From Diorhabda sublineata (lineage: Eukaryota; Arthropoda; Insecta; Coleoptera; Chrysomelidae): 64,000 nt of DNA. The stretch lies in assembly GCF_026230105.1 (NCBI RefSeq), contig NC_079476.1, forward strand, positions 35,888,559 through 35,952,558, in the 5' to 3' direction. Position 1 is the stretch's first letter, and each line of letters opens with the position of its first letter. This document shows, piece by piece, positions 23,340-36,811 of the stretch. Below the pieces are notes generated by a model, which was not told the origin of the DNA, did no database searches, and saw only the letters and a list, made by a program, of their open reading frames with translations. Position numbers and translations under genes: made by a program.

Positions 23340-25230
23340 GAATACCTCAAGGTTTGAAAGTTATAATATGCCGATGTGTGCTTTTCATCTAGGATAAGTG
23401 TACCCCTTCTCAAGGGTGGAAGCTAATAAATGCAGAATAACCACATAAAGCGATAAACGAACCAATTTTAAGTGAAAAATTTTCATGGATATTTTTTATA
23501 GAGTCAATTCTTTTTTAGTTATATATGTCTATGTCTATGCCTAATTCGTAAGCACACTTCTCCAATTTTACAAAGCTATCCACTTAGGAAGCACGACCTT
23601 TACCTACCTACTTCACGTTTAGAATTAGTTAAAGGCTCACTACTTTACAATACAAAAAAATGAACAATCATTTGCCTATCAAATCTATAACATTTTTTCC
23701 CGCATTTCGCAATCATTTGAAGGCATATTTACTGGAAAGTGTCTTCTACTCTGAAAACTACTTCTATTCTAATAATACTATTTAATTCGGAGGATGTTGC
23801 GCACTAGTTTATAATGTATATAATTTATTTTCAATACAAATTATTACCTATTATTACCATTGTAGTTTTCTTATGAGTACTTTATATTTAGATTTTATTT
23901 TATTTGTGTCTTTAGTTATTTGTATGTTTGTTTCTTAGTTTTTTACAAGCTTTTGTACAGATTGTAGAAAATATTTTCCACCATAAATAAAATGTTTTTT
24001 AACCTTGTTTTAATACTAACTGGGAAACTACGGATTTTGCGAAAAAAATCATTAAGACCAACGTTAATTAGATAAATTCTCAATTTTATAGCTGCAGAAA
24101 AATTTGCAATTGAAAATTCAAAATTTGAGACATCATATAATTGGAAATTGTAGGAGTTTTTTGAAGAGTCTACTAAAATATTTGAAGAGAGCAGTGGGAA
24201 AAATTGCCAGTTATAATAAAAATTAAGTGATCATATTTTTTAGTAGAAAAAATAAACAACAAATTCTCCGTCATAATGAAAATTGAATGATAGATATTAA
24301 TAAGTGTTTTTTAATTTTTAAAAAAATCATTTTTGTTAATAATTTGACATCAATAGAATTTATGCAAAGAACAAAAAAATAATTGAATAAAGTTTTCATT
24401 GCTTTTTATTTTTCTATGATAAATATTAATCGAGATATGGTGATTAGAAGTTCCAAGGGTTTGATCGACCTATCATTAGCCCTTTTAACTTAAAAATCTC
24501 GAACATCGACGGCATAAAAAGTCTAAATCACAGCTTTATAATTCCTGCAATTGCCATTAGTATGATGTGTTTATGGCCCATAAAGCTAAAAAAAACTATA
24601 GGCGATTAATTAACGGTTTTTTGTAATATTTTCATATACATATATTCATAAATGTGGAGAAAGTTTTGGAACTCTATATGACCTCACTACGCTTTTCAAC
24701 AGAAAATTTTGATTGTGTCCAAGGGGAATAATCGAAGTAGAAATATACGAATATTCTTTGCATCGTGTTTCATTTTTCTTTATGTTGCAAATTCGACTTT
24801 TTGGAATAAACTTTTAAAACAATAATTTTTCTACTGTAAACACTGTTTGTCATTAGTAGAATTTCCTAGTGAACATTAAATGAGACAAAGCGGGCTAGGA
24901 AATTCCACTATTGTTTATTCAAAATTAGTATTTCCTGGTTAACAAACAAGTTTTCTTTTGTCAGAACTAGAATCAATTAAAAACGGGCTTTAATTGGAAC
25001 AGTATATCTCTAAAATCAAGAGTGAACGTCGTGCTATTTTTTCTCCAGCTTTTCCTCAAAAATTAGAGAATTGGAAAGCTATTAATAAGTTATAATTAAA
25101 ACAATTATTAATATCATTCGTGCTACCTACCACCTGCTTTATTTATGTTGTATGAGGATTCATTTATGAAAAAATATATTCAATTTTCATTCCGAAATAT
25201 GTATAAGTTTATTTCTTTATTTTCACCTTT
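23340..25230. other. AT-rich DNA without recognisable genes
   Basis: Very AT-rich; a 16-bp near-perfect inverted repeat sits at 24854-24910. No gene supported. Confidence 0.45.
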
Positions 25231-25233
25231 AAG

Positions 25234-25322
25234 AAGATGGAAGCGTACGTCGTGCATATATAACTTTTGTCGAAGGCAACTTAACATCAAACGCTACTAA
25301 TCATTTAATCGAAACTGACGAG
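25234..25322 (+). CDS. Candidate internal exon, unknown protein
   Basis: Bounded by a strong pyrimidine-rich acceptor (ttctttattttcacctttaag) and a gtagta donor; 29 codons open from 25236: DGSVRRAYITFVEGNLTSNA then TNHLIETDE. It ends in phase 0 and reads on in frame into 29842. The codon pattern and GC content are coding-like against a very AT-rich background. It contains two N-glycosylation sequons (NLT, NAT). Protein family not recognised. Confidence 0.45.
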
Positions 25323-25329
25323 GTAGTAA

Positions 25330-27375
25330 AATTTGACTGGGCTATAATAGAAAAAAAAATTAATGTTTATACTACATTTTGGTTATGTACTCATATTGGG
25401 TATCATAAATACTAACAGTTTCTCTAATATAAAAACATGAATTAAAGTGAAAACTGTTGGTAATTATCATTCCATTTTCTTACCTATGATTTGGTGTAAG
25501 AAAAATCTACAGTTTCAGTTTCAAATTGTATTATAATAAATGGAAAATCAAAATAATATATATTGTTTATATATGTTTATAATTTCATGTAGATCCCAGG
25601 TACTCAAGTTTATAAACTAAAGTTCCAAATTACACTCATACCAAAGAAATAATAAATTTCGTTATTTCAAAGTATAGTTTTTGATAATATATGAATAATT
25701 TAAAAAAAAAAACCAAAACTTGATTTTTCTTACGTCATAGTCTCTCGTATTCACTTTTTCTCTCAAATTAAATGTACGTTTCGACTTGAAATTTTGTAAT
25801 CTGAATACCAAAACGCTTATATTGAGGCTTGGTTGTCAAAATTTTTGACACCTCCTCGTACTTATGATAAATGTTGCTGTCTTATGTAATTATCTATAAT
25901 ATACACTTGGTAATGAAACATTTTATTATCCATATTTAAAATGTTTTTTGAACATTTTATACGATGCTTGTCGCAACTTTGACACTTTTACGCAAACGTT
26001 GTGACACACACCGTAGATTTAAGGAGTTATATATAAAGCACAAGTGTTTTAATGTTGAAAATAATATAATTGTGCAAAATGATGTTCACGTATGCCAAAA
26101 TATGTTTGAGTAGACAATATATCTGTATATAAAAAATATGAACAGTGGTTTTGGTTTGTTGATTTCTAAACGTATGAGTCATAAAAGCTTTCGAAATATT
26201 GTTCCCACAATGTTTTCCGTCGAAGCTTGCAACGTAAACCATTGATTGTTCGTAGAGCCTTCGTGGCAAACAAAGGATAATAATCATATTACATTAATTG
26301 TGTTGTTTGTTTCTTTGGGGTATATAAACATACAATTAATGGATAAACTTTGGGATGTTTATTAAAATATCCTGCGTGCGTGCAAGAGTGTACTAAATCA
26401 AGTTTATGTCCTACGGTGGATGGCAAACGGAACATCAAATTTATGAATCGACTTTTTTACTGTTGATCACTGTATAATGTCTATCTTTATGATAATTAAG
26501 TATGTTTATCGTACTTCACCGTAAAAAATATAAAATTGTCTACTTTTAAACGACTTTTGTCTATTAGAATTAAGTTAGGAGTAAGTTATTTAGCAAACTA
26601 TTTCGGTATATATTTCAGTGATATCGATTTGGCAAAATAATTTTATTTTTACCAGAATTTTTACTTTCATTCATCAAAATAATTCGGTAGATACTTAAAT
26701 TCGTAATGAATTATTATTGATGACCATCACTTCAATTACAATAGACGACAAATACACATAGGTAGTTAGAAGATGTATTGTTTAAAGACAGCGCTAATCT
26801 AGAATAATTAAGTTGCGGTTTCTAGTCCAAAAATAAGCAATTAGAGATTGGAATGGTAAAAAGTTAAACATGAACGTTCGTAATTTTTTCCAATATTAAT
26901 TGAATATTATAAAAACTTATATGAGAAACCCTTGTCGACAATTTTGTTTGATCTACCATAGATGTAGATACCTCATTTTATAAATTTATTGTTTTTATAA
27001 ATACTTTTGAAAATATGTATATCTCATGCGAGAAAGTATTCGTTAAAAGGCAATCGAAATTATTATTATACCTCGTTAACTTGCTACAACTGAATATTAA
27101 ATTATAAAACGTGAATAGACGAGTACAATGTACCTACTTGTAAAGGTGTTTGGTTTAAACAGTATACCGGACGTGAGCTGAGCCCTTTTTGTACCTCATT
27201 CGTTTTTATCTGGAAAACGAAATGTCAAAGCAAAAACCATAAAGGAAAATAAATTCTTTGCAAATAAAATAAAAGAAAAAAACACTTCAAATCCAAAGTA
27301 TTTTTATAAATAATCATGGTAGTCATAATGGTCTGAACTAGGTAATCATTTGATTGAATAGTGAAGAGTTGTGAA
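25330..27375. other. AT-rich DNA without recognisable genes
   Basis: Only short chance frames. Nothing supported; possibly an intron of the candidate gene on the + strand. Confidence 0.45.
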
Positions 27376-27379
27376 GGGG

Positions 27380-27800
27380 GTGATGTCAAATACCCATCTT
27401 CTTCTTTGATAACATGTTCAACATAGTTTTTCCAAAGCTCTTGGCGGTCTGCTGCTAGAACTTTCTTCTGGAGACATTTTCATAATCCTGATTTTACGTT
27501 TGCTCATATAGGGTTAAATATGAAATAGTAAGGAGGTAGGCTGAGAAGAGTATGACCCTGTTCTTTGCAAGCATGTCAATATAATAGATTTTCTCAAAAT
27601 TTGATAACCTTTGATAACAGTAAGCAATTATTTGTTTGTTACGACTTTTTTAAGATCGCTAACAGGAATAGGAATATTTTTTTCAGACATAAATGCTAAA
27701 ATTTGAGCTTTGTTACTACTATTATTTGGTTAATTAGGAGTTGCCGCGAGTGGTAGGATGGGTTGTCCATAACGATTACTGACTGTGGTGGAATGTTAAG
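27380..27800 (-). pseudogene. DDE transposase remnant (Tc1/pogo-like superfamily)
   Basis: The reverse strand reads PPQSVIVMDNPSYHS at its start, then degraded sequence, then KEQGHTLLSLPPYYFIFNPI, and YVEHVIKEEDGYL near the end. MDNASYHS and LPPYHCDLNPIE are hallmark blocks around the second and third catalytic residues. The third catalytic position is degraded (NPI followed by a stop). Inactive. Confidence 0.65.
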
Positions 27801-29149
27801 TGAAAGCTGTCATATCTTTCAATTTTTTAGCACATATTAATAAAGCGTTAGGCAAAGTGTAAGCATACATTTCAAACAAAGAAACTGATATTTATAGGGA
27901 CAAAACTAGAAAAAAAGCAAAAACTAATTGAAAAAAAAATCGCAGCTCGTAATAATTAATGAAATGTAAACGATAGTAGTTAGAGTTAATTTCTATAGAG
28001 GTAGATTTCTGAGCGATTTTCGTTTGATTGTTTTGAATTTTTTTCATTAAAAAACGCCCATTATGCCAATCTGCACTATTTTATTTAAGTCTAACTACAC
28101 TGAACAAAACTTTCAGAAACGATTGGATCGGCTAACGACAGTACATATATTTTAATAAGAAAAAATGTATATTAATTAATTGATAGAAATTAACATATTT
28201 CTCCTAGCCCATAAAATTTTGTGCAGCCCTTCTCTTCATTGGGATTATTTATTGAAAATTTTGATTACAAGCAGTTGAATAGAGTCTTATTTATAAAACC
28301 ATTCATTTTTCAAAAAATATAACTTCAGAACAATGGACATAAATGAAATTCTAAACTAATACGAGGAAATTATACGATAGATCGAAATTCTCTTTTTATG
28401 ATTCCCATTGAGATTTCGCGCCTTTTTACACATATTTTTTCATTCATCTTCCTCGCTAGTACATTTTCTCATATCCTGTCGAGTTATTCCTTCACTTCAT
28501 CATCTATCTCGTTAATCTATTGCTTTCTTGATTTTTTTTGCTGTTTTCTTCATAATTTTCTAGATATTTTTTTTTTATTTCTAGTATCCAGAATGGTTAT
28601 TGTTGTCAAGCATTAATCTTCATAATTCAGAAAATGCTTGTAATATTTTGCCTGATAGCGTATTTGAACTTTCGTTTTGAACTAAATAAGGACCAAATAT
28701 ACCATAATTAATACCGTTTAACTGGAATAAAGGATCACCATCAATTAGATCCATAAAAATAACACTCATATATATCACCAGAATATTGGGGGTGTTTTTG
28801 AAGGAAAAGTCGTTTGCTTGACATTAGCACTGAATCAGTGTTACACCCTTTCTAGATGAAAGGAATCGTTTCGCGTGAATTCGTATGTAACAAGGTACTG
28901 GAGGGTAATCATTGCGTCTTAAAGCATTTTATCAGATAGCAGAGTAGCCCTTCAAGTACTGTATATTTATAAATTGAGTCACAGCTATTATGAGATTGTA
29001 TCCAATCTTTGAATTCACAACAAAACTTTTTTCATGGGACCACAAACTTTTATAGGTTTCTTAAAAAGCCAACAAGTCATGGTCATTCGAAAAGAAAATA
29101 ACGACATAGAATAAGACTCCAGGTTTGCATCAATCCTTTTTTATTCTAC

Positions 29150-29460
29150 CAAGTGGTCTCAAAAAGCTCTTCCATAAGGCAAAGATAAGATGAGTTACTA
29201 GTATACTTATTTGAACTACCATCTGAAGAACATCGGAGAAACTTCCAACGACGTTTGTGGTTTCTGCAAGAAAGAAACTGCCTCTGTGCGTGCGAGATTG
29301 TCTATAGATAAAGGGTACGTTACTTCATTCAAGCTTTTCAAAGCCAGAAGCGGTTATTCGCAAAGATTCCAAACAGGTAGCTCACTTTGCAAAATCTTTG
29401 CAATCTTTATGTGTAAACAGTGTGGATTACAGAATAGGTCAACGTATAAGTGAGGTAGAT
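29150..29460 (+). pseudogene. Non-LTR retrotransposon, C-terminal zinc-knuckle-like remnant
   Basis: The + strand reads NYHLKNIGETSNDVCGFCKK followed by ETASVRARLSI, recalling the end of insect R1/LOA/jockey RT proteins (LTGHCRLNYHL ... C-x-x-C ... ET-x-x-HILC). A related but more complete piece lies at 60320-60870. Confidence 0.45.
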
Positions 29461-29841
29461 TCAATGCCTTTACTCCTAGCTCATCAAATCAAATCAAATA
29501 GTTTGTACTTTATTAGATTCTCGATTATTATCTAATACGTAAGTTATAGAGAGTTTGGAATCAATATTTAATGTTAATGATGGTAATTATATTTATGGAT
29601 TAGGAACCGCAAGATTAAATTTAGAATTGTTTCATATTTGAGAATCGGATTCACTCAATACATTAATTTTCCTTCCGTAACCGCGACCGCTTCGTTTGTA
29701 GTCATATTTTCGTTCTAAAATGCAATAAGTGTGAGATAATTGCGTCGATTTCTCTTTTTTTTGACAAATATTTTGTTTCGGTCTTATTTACTATCTTATT
29801 TATACAGATCGAAAGATATTTATATAATTTTAATTTGTTAG

Positions 29842-29919
29842 CTCACACATGTACCGGAAAATCATGTAGATATAGAAATTTCACGAGATAATTACCGCTT
29901 GTTTGTTGTAGATATTAAG
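29842..29919 (+). CDS. Candidate internal exon, unknown protein
   Basis: Between a ttaatttgttag acceptor and a gtgaat donor: 26 codons in phase 0 to 0 (LTHVPENHVDIEISRD, NYRLFVVDIK). It joins in frame to 25322 upstream and 30343 downstream. Looks like beta-rich extracellular protein; family not recognised. Confidence 0.45.
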
Positions 29920-30342
29920 GTGAATTCTCAAAGAGACGAATTTTTGACAATACTTCAAAACGCCGCATTAGTGGTGAATACCGTTACTTTCAAATAGTCC
30001 GCATCCAAAAAAAAAAACTACAAATACATTCGAATCAATATATGAAAATTCTCTTGTTACATCATTAAAAAGTTAAAAATCGTGTTGTTGATTTCATCTT
30101 TTGAAAAAGATTCTTTTAAGGGCTCGATATAAATATTTAGATAATAACTTGAGATTCCGATATTATAGTCTTATATCAAATAATTTTGGTACCATTATAT
30201 AATAATTTTTAATATGTTTAAACGTTTTAATTGAATAAAATATTCGTTTCAATTTTGTATATTTGCTATTAATATTAATTTATTTGGAACCAAGACACTA
30301 ATTTTCAACCAAACGTGATGTATATTCTATATTTCTGTACAG

Positions 30343-30404
30343 GTGATCTCTCCGGTAGACCGCTTACCTAATACCAAAATTTTTTCCATTGAACACAGTT
30401 TCCT
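30343..30404 (+). CDS. Candidate internal exon, unknown protein
   Basis: Acceptor atttctgtacag, donor gtaagc; open only in the frame that continues 29842-29919 (VISPVDRLPNTKIFSIEHSF), leaving phase 2. The other two frames hit stops at once, which supports the join. Confidence 0.45.
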
Positions 30405-30409
30405 GTAAG

Positions 30410-33400
30410 CCTATATATTTTAAGCAACTTTTCTCCATTTGGTCGTCCCTTTTTCCAAATGTATTAAAATGATTATTTCTTTGCGAGATGATTGCATCGT
30501 TGGTGTCCTACCTTTTTCTGCTGGACTAATTCTTTATATTTCGCAAAAAACTAAAAATGAAATAGGAGAATTGGGCGGATAAGGATAATATGTAGCGTGA
30601 TTTATGTATTCTTGCCATGGAAAATGCATCGTCCCTGGTCCCAGTACAAAAATACTTTTAGGCAAATGCAATCAATGGTTTTTTCAAATCTTACCTTTTG
30701 GAAAATAGTCGATATAGAATATATCGCGTGTATCGCAAAAAAAGGACTAAATTAGCTGAGACAATTCGACATTGGCATCCTCAGTCATCGATTCACCATA
30801 AGAACCCCACTATTCTGGCTACTGTTTGGTTCTTCATAGTGGATTCATGTATAGAAAACGGTGCGGAGACTCTTCTATAATGTATTTGCACAAACACGCA
30901 TACAATGTTGTAAAATGATCGCGTTTTTTATACTTCGCCAGCAAACGCGGCATTAATCTTTCTCATACCCACTTGTCCATTCAAAATTGACAACACGACA
31001 CCACTGAATCATGGCTTTCACTATCCCTACGATCTCAACAACGAAATTTAGTAAACCACTTTTTTATCATTGAGTTCTCAACAACAAATTATGCTTAGTA
31101 AGCATATGAAATTCTTTCCTATAATCTCCTATCAAGTGCTATCAAACACAAAATAAATGACTTATTGTTAAGATAAGAGTCACATTACAGAGACATTATG
31201 ACAGAAAAAGTGTAGTTCTTTCAGTTAAGAGGTAAGATATTCAAAAATATTTTTCCCCGTCCATGTCTGTAAACGTCAAAAAACGCACTGTCGACATTCC
31301 TTGTAAATCACATTCAACAATAACATGTACGTAATGAGATCTCACAACATACACGTGCGTTTTGAGAAGAAAACTTAAACTTCTTGGTTTAATTAAATTA
31401 CAATCAAATTTTTATTTAAGTAAGACTTTATTTGGTCTATTTACACAAATTTAGTCAATTTAAAAACATAAAAACTTTTAGCATTACCGAGACATATTTA
31501 GGATTGAAGCAGTGATGCCTCTAAATGTAGGCAGCACATTATGCAATTTCTTTAAAAATAGGACGCGTTTTCTTAAGTAGCATGCATGAATGGGCGTAGA
31601 AAAAGTATAGTACGTTACACGAGTTGTAAGCCCATTACGCACTCATGAAATTTTTCACTTCGTGCTTATACTTGAATGATTCAACGTCGAAAAGCAGCGC
31701 ATTTGACGGTTTGCAACTCTTTGAGAATACACCAATAGTTCCTTTCTTAGGTACACTTATAAAACAGCAGATTTTAAGCTCCGCTGTTTTTTATTTGGAT
31801 GAAATTTTAAAAAAAATGTTCATTTTAGTAAATGCTGGCTACAGGGACCATCAAATTGAATAAACGAGAATGTTTTTGAATGCCAACAGAGGCATTTAAT
31901 ACATTAGAGTTCATTTGCCAAAGCTGCTTCGATGAAAAAAAATATATATATGGGACAGATGGGTATGTGTACAAAAACTAATAATTTTTTTATTATAATT
32001 TTGATATAATTATAAGTTATATTAATGATCCATCAAATTTATTTCAATATAATTGTAAGTACAATCCTTTGAGCCTACATTACTGAATTTTTTAAAGATA
32101 TTTTTGAAAGAATTGTTTTTGACACCTACCAGTTCCCTGCCTGTGAACAAAAACCTTTTGATAGTCATACCGAAATATTTTGCGATATTTAAATCACTTT
32201 GTATTATTACCTACGTTGTTACCTAGGCTGTAAGTCTACCGGTCGTTTTATATGTAAATAACCCATTTAACTATACATTCAATGTACCCTATTTATGTAT
32301 TTATATCATTTAATTGATGTATTTGATGTTGAAGAACTGTTTAATGGATTCTTTTTTTTGTAAACATACAAAAGAAATTTGGTGATAAGATCTTAACCTA
32401 AGTAATGCTGTTCATAACGTCCCACACTGTTGTCCGTAAATGAGAAACAATTCTAATAATTCGAATTTACTGTTTTTACAGATGTAGGCAAAGAATCTAA
32501 AGAAAAAGTTATTATTAATTGGTACAATATATTTTTTATCACTGTAATAATTGCTCTTCAGATTTGATATATCTAATAGTTCATTAAAAATCGGTGCACG
32601 AATATTGAAAATTATTCTTTCCCAACAAGCAAGAATTGTTATTGTCTAACCGAATTTTTTTCATATTCTGTATTGAAATACAAATAAAAAAGGAAAATTT
32701 TAAAATCAGGCACTTTCGACCCACGATAAATTTATTATAATAATAAAAAACAATTTTGCGAAAAGGCGTTTCGTGGTATTTTAAATTTGTAAAGTTATTA
32801 ATGTTCATAAGTAGAATTAAAAATTTATAGGCAGAGAACGCGAAGTTGTGATTATATACAAACGAAAAATATTTATAAAAAATAATTAACATTTATGAAG
32901 ACCCGATAAAAATTTTTTAGAACATTTAACTATTTCCCTCTTCTGTGTAGTTATTTTTGATATTTATACTATGTACGACATATCTAAACACCAACTAAAG
33001 ACCATTTTGGCAATTCAATTTAATAATACCAAGATATTTCTAAAATGCTTCATTTATCATAAAGCTACTTAATCAAAAATCCTTTGTTTATTGTACAATG
33101 ATCATAATCAGCTAATTAACTTGAGATAGTATTAAAATATTTAATTAAATTAAAACTCTAGAGTCTAGAACCTGGAAATTAACGTTGCCAACTCTACCTT
33201 ACACCAGCTCCACGCATTGTAGATATTAACACCAGCTGCATTCGTTCTATGTATGGCTGAACCAAATAGGGTTGGCGCTAATATTTGTAAAATATTAATG
33301 GGACTTCATCAACCCTTATTGGTTTTTTGAAGAAGATCGAAGATATTTGTCTTGTCAATCGTTTTACCGAGCAAACATCTGTTTCATATTTAGTCTTATT

Positions 33401-35210
33401 AGAGTTCAAATAGGGGTTTAATCAATTAAAGTAAATTTTTATAAATTAGTTTGGGAATTTCTAGAACTGCATCAAGCGGAGCCGATTTTGTAGAACCCTC
33501 GAAATTCTCAACTTTAAAACAGGAATGCCGTGATAGAAGCATGCACATAAAGTAATTTATTTCGCAAGCCTCTCAACTTTGGAAAAATAAAAAAAATGAC
33601 CTTGGTGCTAATTTGGAAGCACTTTATTAAACCGCTCTACAAATGTTGTTGCCAACTCCGGGCGATACTCAATCAATGAATAAGATTTTATATTTTATCA
33701 CAAAAAATTAACAAATGAACAAAATATAAAGGATGCATTGCAGTATTGTCTTCATTCTTCATCAGTCACTACTTTTCCCTCTGATGTTTTGTTTTGGCTA
33801 CGTATCAGGCAATTATCTTATTTATAATTAGCTAAAAATCAGTGTAATTCACACAGGACACACCCTGCATCTCCTAAATTATCAAACTGGAACTTACTAA
33901 CTTCAGAAAAACCTGGTTTTACGATAGAATGATTATCGAATGGATAAGCTACAGATTTTTTTTCTCTATGATCAATACAGTGGTAGTTTCTAAAAGGTAT
34001 TTAAGAGAGATTTCCTCTGTCATGAATAGACAAGATATTTTCGTTATCATCGCTGAAGTCAAAATGCTTATCTAAATAGTGACTAATATTGTCTTAAAAA
34101 ATTTGTAAATCGGAAACTGCAATTCGAGAAACGACATCTTCATCTGCTTGATTTTTTTCATCGTCACTTGAGAACCAAAAAATTGTTAATTGTTCTTTCC
34201 TAAAACTAATTTGTTCTTTTAAACGTTTCATAGCTGCAGTTCCAGTTTTCTTAAGATGCCTTTTTCGTTTTCCATTTTGGCGCTTATATTAACAAGAAAA
34301 TTAAGAAATTCAGTGATTTCGAGTGATCAAATGTTTTTGGTTGATTTTGGCCCAAATCTTCTAAGCTCAACCGTCGTTTCAACGTATTTGGGCGCTAAAG
34401 CGTGAAAATACGAAACAAGAGCAGGATAAGATGTTAAAATAGGTACTAGGCCTAACTAGTTGGTACATGTTTGACAAGCATTTGCCATTGTATTTCGGCT
34501 TCCTCTACGAACTCTTGGAACCTTTTTTCCCGAAGGTAGATTGTCTTGTTACATTTTTACTCTTTAACTCCCAAACCCGGGGCAATCTGTGACTTGAGGG
34601 CAGACAAGGCGGAACACGGGATAAGCGAATGGAAATCGGAACTGTCCCGAAAAATCCTGGGAATTGACCCCAATGTGTGGAACTGGCGTAATGAAATTTA
34701 TGTTTCTTGATAACTTTGAATCTAGCAATTGTATACCGAACGAAATAAATCACAAACTCTATTGAACACCAAATTATTTGTAAAAAATACCGCATTTTAT
34801 ATTGGTCTGATTTTTGTTTATTTATACGAGGTACCATTAAACTGATGTTGTCGCCAGTTGGTACATTACCAACTATTTTTTTAAAAAAGAAATATTATCT
34901 ACATCTGTGAAGAATAGTTTTTTTCGACAATAGCTTACCATTTGGTATAAACAATAGTTTGTACCTTTTTTTCAAAGTAAATTACATAATTTCAAAACTA
35001 CTGTTTCGAAAATCAAAAATAAATGTGTACTATTTGCTTATTAACCTGCAAAGCATTAAACTGAAGTTGGGCAGATAAATAATTTCTAACATATCACATT
35101 ACCATTTTAATAGTTCAAATTAAAAAGAAATACATATAATAGTGGATCTAATTGTTATTGTATAGTAAACATGAATTGATTGATTAAATTTAAGTTTGTT
35201 TACAAGACTG
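30410..35210. other. AT-rich DNA; possible small exon and unresolved remnants
   Basis: A short exon-like piece lies at 32481-32521 (acceptor ctgtttttacag, GKESKEKVIINW, donor gtacaa), but its phase does not fit 30404. About 33830-34330 reads on the reverse strand as a Lys-rich, transposon-like frame (TGTAAMKRLKEQISFRKEQL) that I cannot assign. The remainder shows nothing. Confidence 0.3.
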
Positions 35211-35217
35211 AATTCAG

Positions 35218-35309
35218 AGTAAAAGTGGGATGCTGCTTTTTGATATGAAACTCAAGAATTACGCATATGGTTTAGCGGTTGATTTGAAAAGTACATCCCA
35301 CAAATTCAG
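35218..35309 (+). CDS. Candidate internal exon, unknown protein
   Basis: Acceptor gactgaattcag (or the gag two bases later), donor gtaaaa. The open frame reads SGMLLFDMKLKNYAYGLAVD followed by LKSTSHKF. If the later acceptor (start 35220) is used it joins in frame to 30404. It leaves phase 2, which does not match the terminal exon at 38377, so one more exon would be needed. Confidence 0.35.
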
Positions 35310-35884
35310 GTAAAAGTTCTATATATTATAATCTATAATGTGTTGGGTAACTCTTAGGAATAAGATTGGTGTAAGAAAGGATGTATTTAAGTATTTATCT
35401 GGTAATCAATTTGAAATTTATTACTTGAACATTTTTATTGAGACTTGCAGGTATCAACATGTTTCCTTTAACCATAACAAACATTTAAAAAAATCATGCA
35501 AATAATGTATTTTTTATCCAGCAAGGTTGTAGGAAAATTAAATAGACTAAATAATTGAAATTTTCTACATACAGAGTGTTTCAAAAAAATGTGATACTGT
35601 CTCTAACAGATCCCATGGGCTGTTTTCACTTTATCACGTTTACCACGTTGATTCATTTCAATTTTGACGTTTAAAATATTTAATATTTCAAAATATGTTA
35701 ATATTGACGAGAATATTACGAAATTATAGAAATAAATATACTAAAAATTACCGTATACAGTAACAAATTTGTACGGAAAGCATTATCGACTTTTGCAATG
35801 ATAAAAAGTATCAGTTAGATTGACATCAGACGGCGGAAGAATTGGCGTTGATTTGAAAGGATTGGTGGAACCTAACAAACAAGT

Positions 35885-36484
35885 AAGCTGTTACAAGAGA
35901 ACCATTATAAAGGAGTGAAAGTTATTATTAACCTATCCAAAAGAAATAACAAAAATGATAAATTTGTGGAATGAAAATATCCCCGAAGGACTGAAACGGA
36001 AATTCTATCACATAGCCGCGGTAGAATTAGCTTGGCGAGGTCGGGAAGCTGCTATTCGCTTGACTGTATCAAATCACACAATGATAGTTGTGTAACAAAT
36101 CGAGTTGAATATAATCCTGTATTCACGAAAATTCGCCAAGGTGGTTCAAGAATATGTACTAAAAGCAAAGTTTTAATAGAAAGGGGCCCAAATATTAAAA
36201 TCAACAGATTATTTCTAAGAATGAATCGTCATTGGAAATCTGGAAATGATCACTGGTATGATAATATGCCTATTGAAAGGAATACGACTAAAAATTGGAC
36301 AAAATCGTCTACTGAAGCGATTGGTTTGAATACCAAGAAAAAAATACTAATCACTCTAATGAATCAACCGCGCTTAGTCGATTGGTCAACATGGTGTATA
36401 AGAGCGAGAGCTAACGGTATGCGTATTGGAAATAGATCTTCATCAGTTATAGAAACTAACACGTCTGGGCCTTCACTTTTCTAA
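35885..36484 (+). pseudogene. Crypton/DUF3504 (QRICH1/ZMYM-like) recombinase remnant
   Basis: The + strand, with frameshifts, reads LWNENIPEGLKRKFYHIAAV, ELAWRGREAA, RVEYNPVFTKIRQGG, INRLFLRMNRHWKSG, WYDNMPIERNTTKNWTKSST, EAIGLNTKKK. This is the DUF3504 domain of Crypton-derived proteins (LWNEDIP-x-DLKRKF ... ELAWRGGE ... YNPIF-x-K ... W-x-HN-PIG). The catalytic NHSNRATA region is degraded (LMNQPRLVDW). Inactive but extensive. Confidence 0.7.
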
Positions 36485-36811
36485 TGGTTCTTGTGTTAAT
36501 TTTTCTAATTTTCAAATAAAATGTTTCTGCTTTGTATTTTTCCTATAATTAGCAAGAAACATACTTTCTAAATCTGTTTTAAATGTTTTTTGAACAGTTA
36601 TCAATGTCGTTGGGTTATTATTAGCGATAATAAGAACTTTTCATAGAAAACTGTAAAAGAAAATTAATAATAGTATTAATATAATAGCATCATATCGTAT
36701 GACTGCAACCCGATTGAGGTGCCATTTCGCAAGTGATTTTGAAGACTCAAACGTCAGTTATAAACCATGGACAACGAAGTTTTTACCTTTTACAAATAGT
36801 ATTTACCGATA

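Noticed and set aside
32584..32892. 102-codon open frame on the - strand
   Set aside because: Extreme Phe/Asn/Lys/Ile bias typical of AT-rich chance frames.
34505..34837. 110-codon open frame on the - strand
   Set aside because: No recognisable motif and no neighbouring exons; may be part of a degraded repeat, not a gene.
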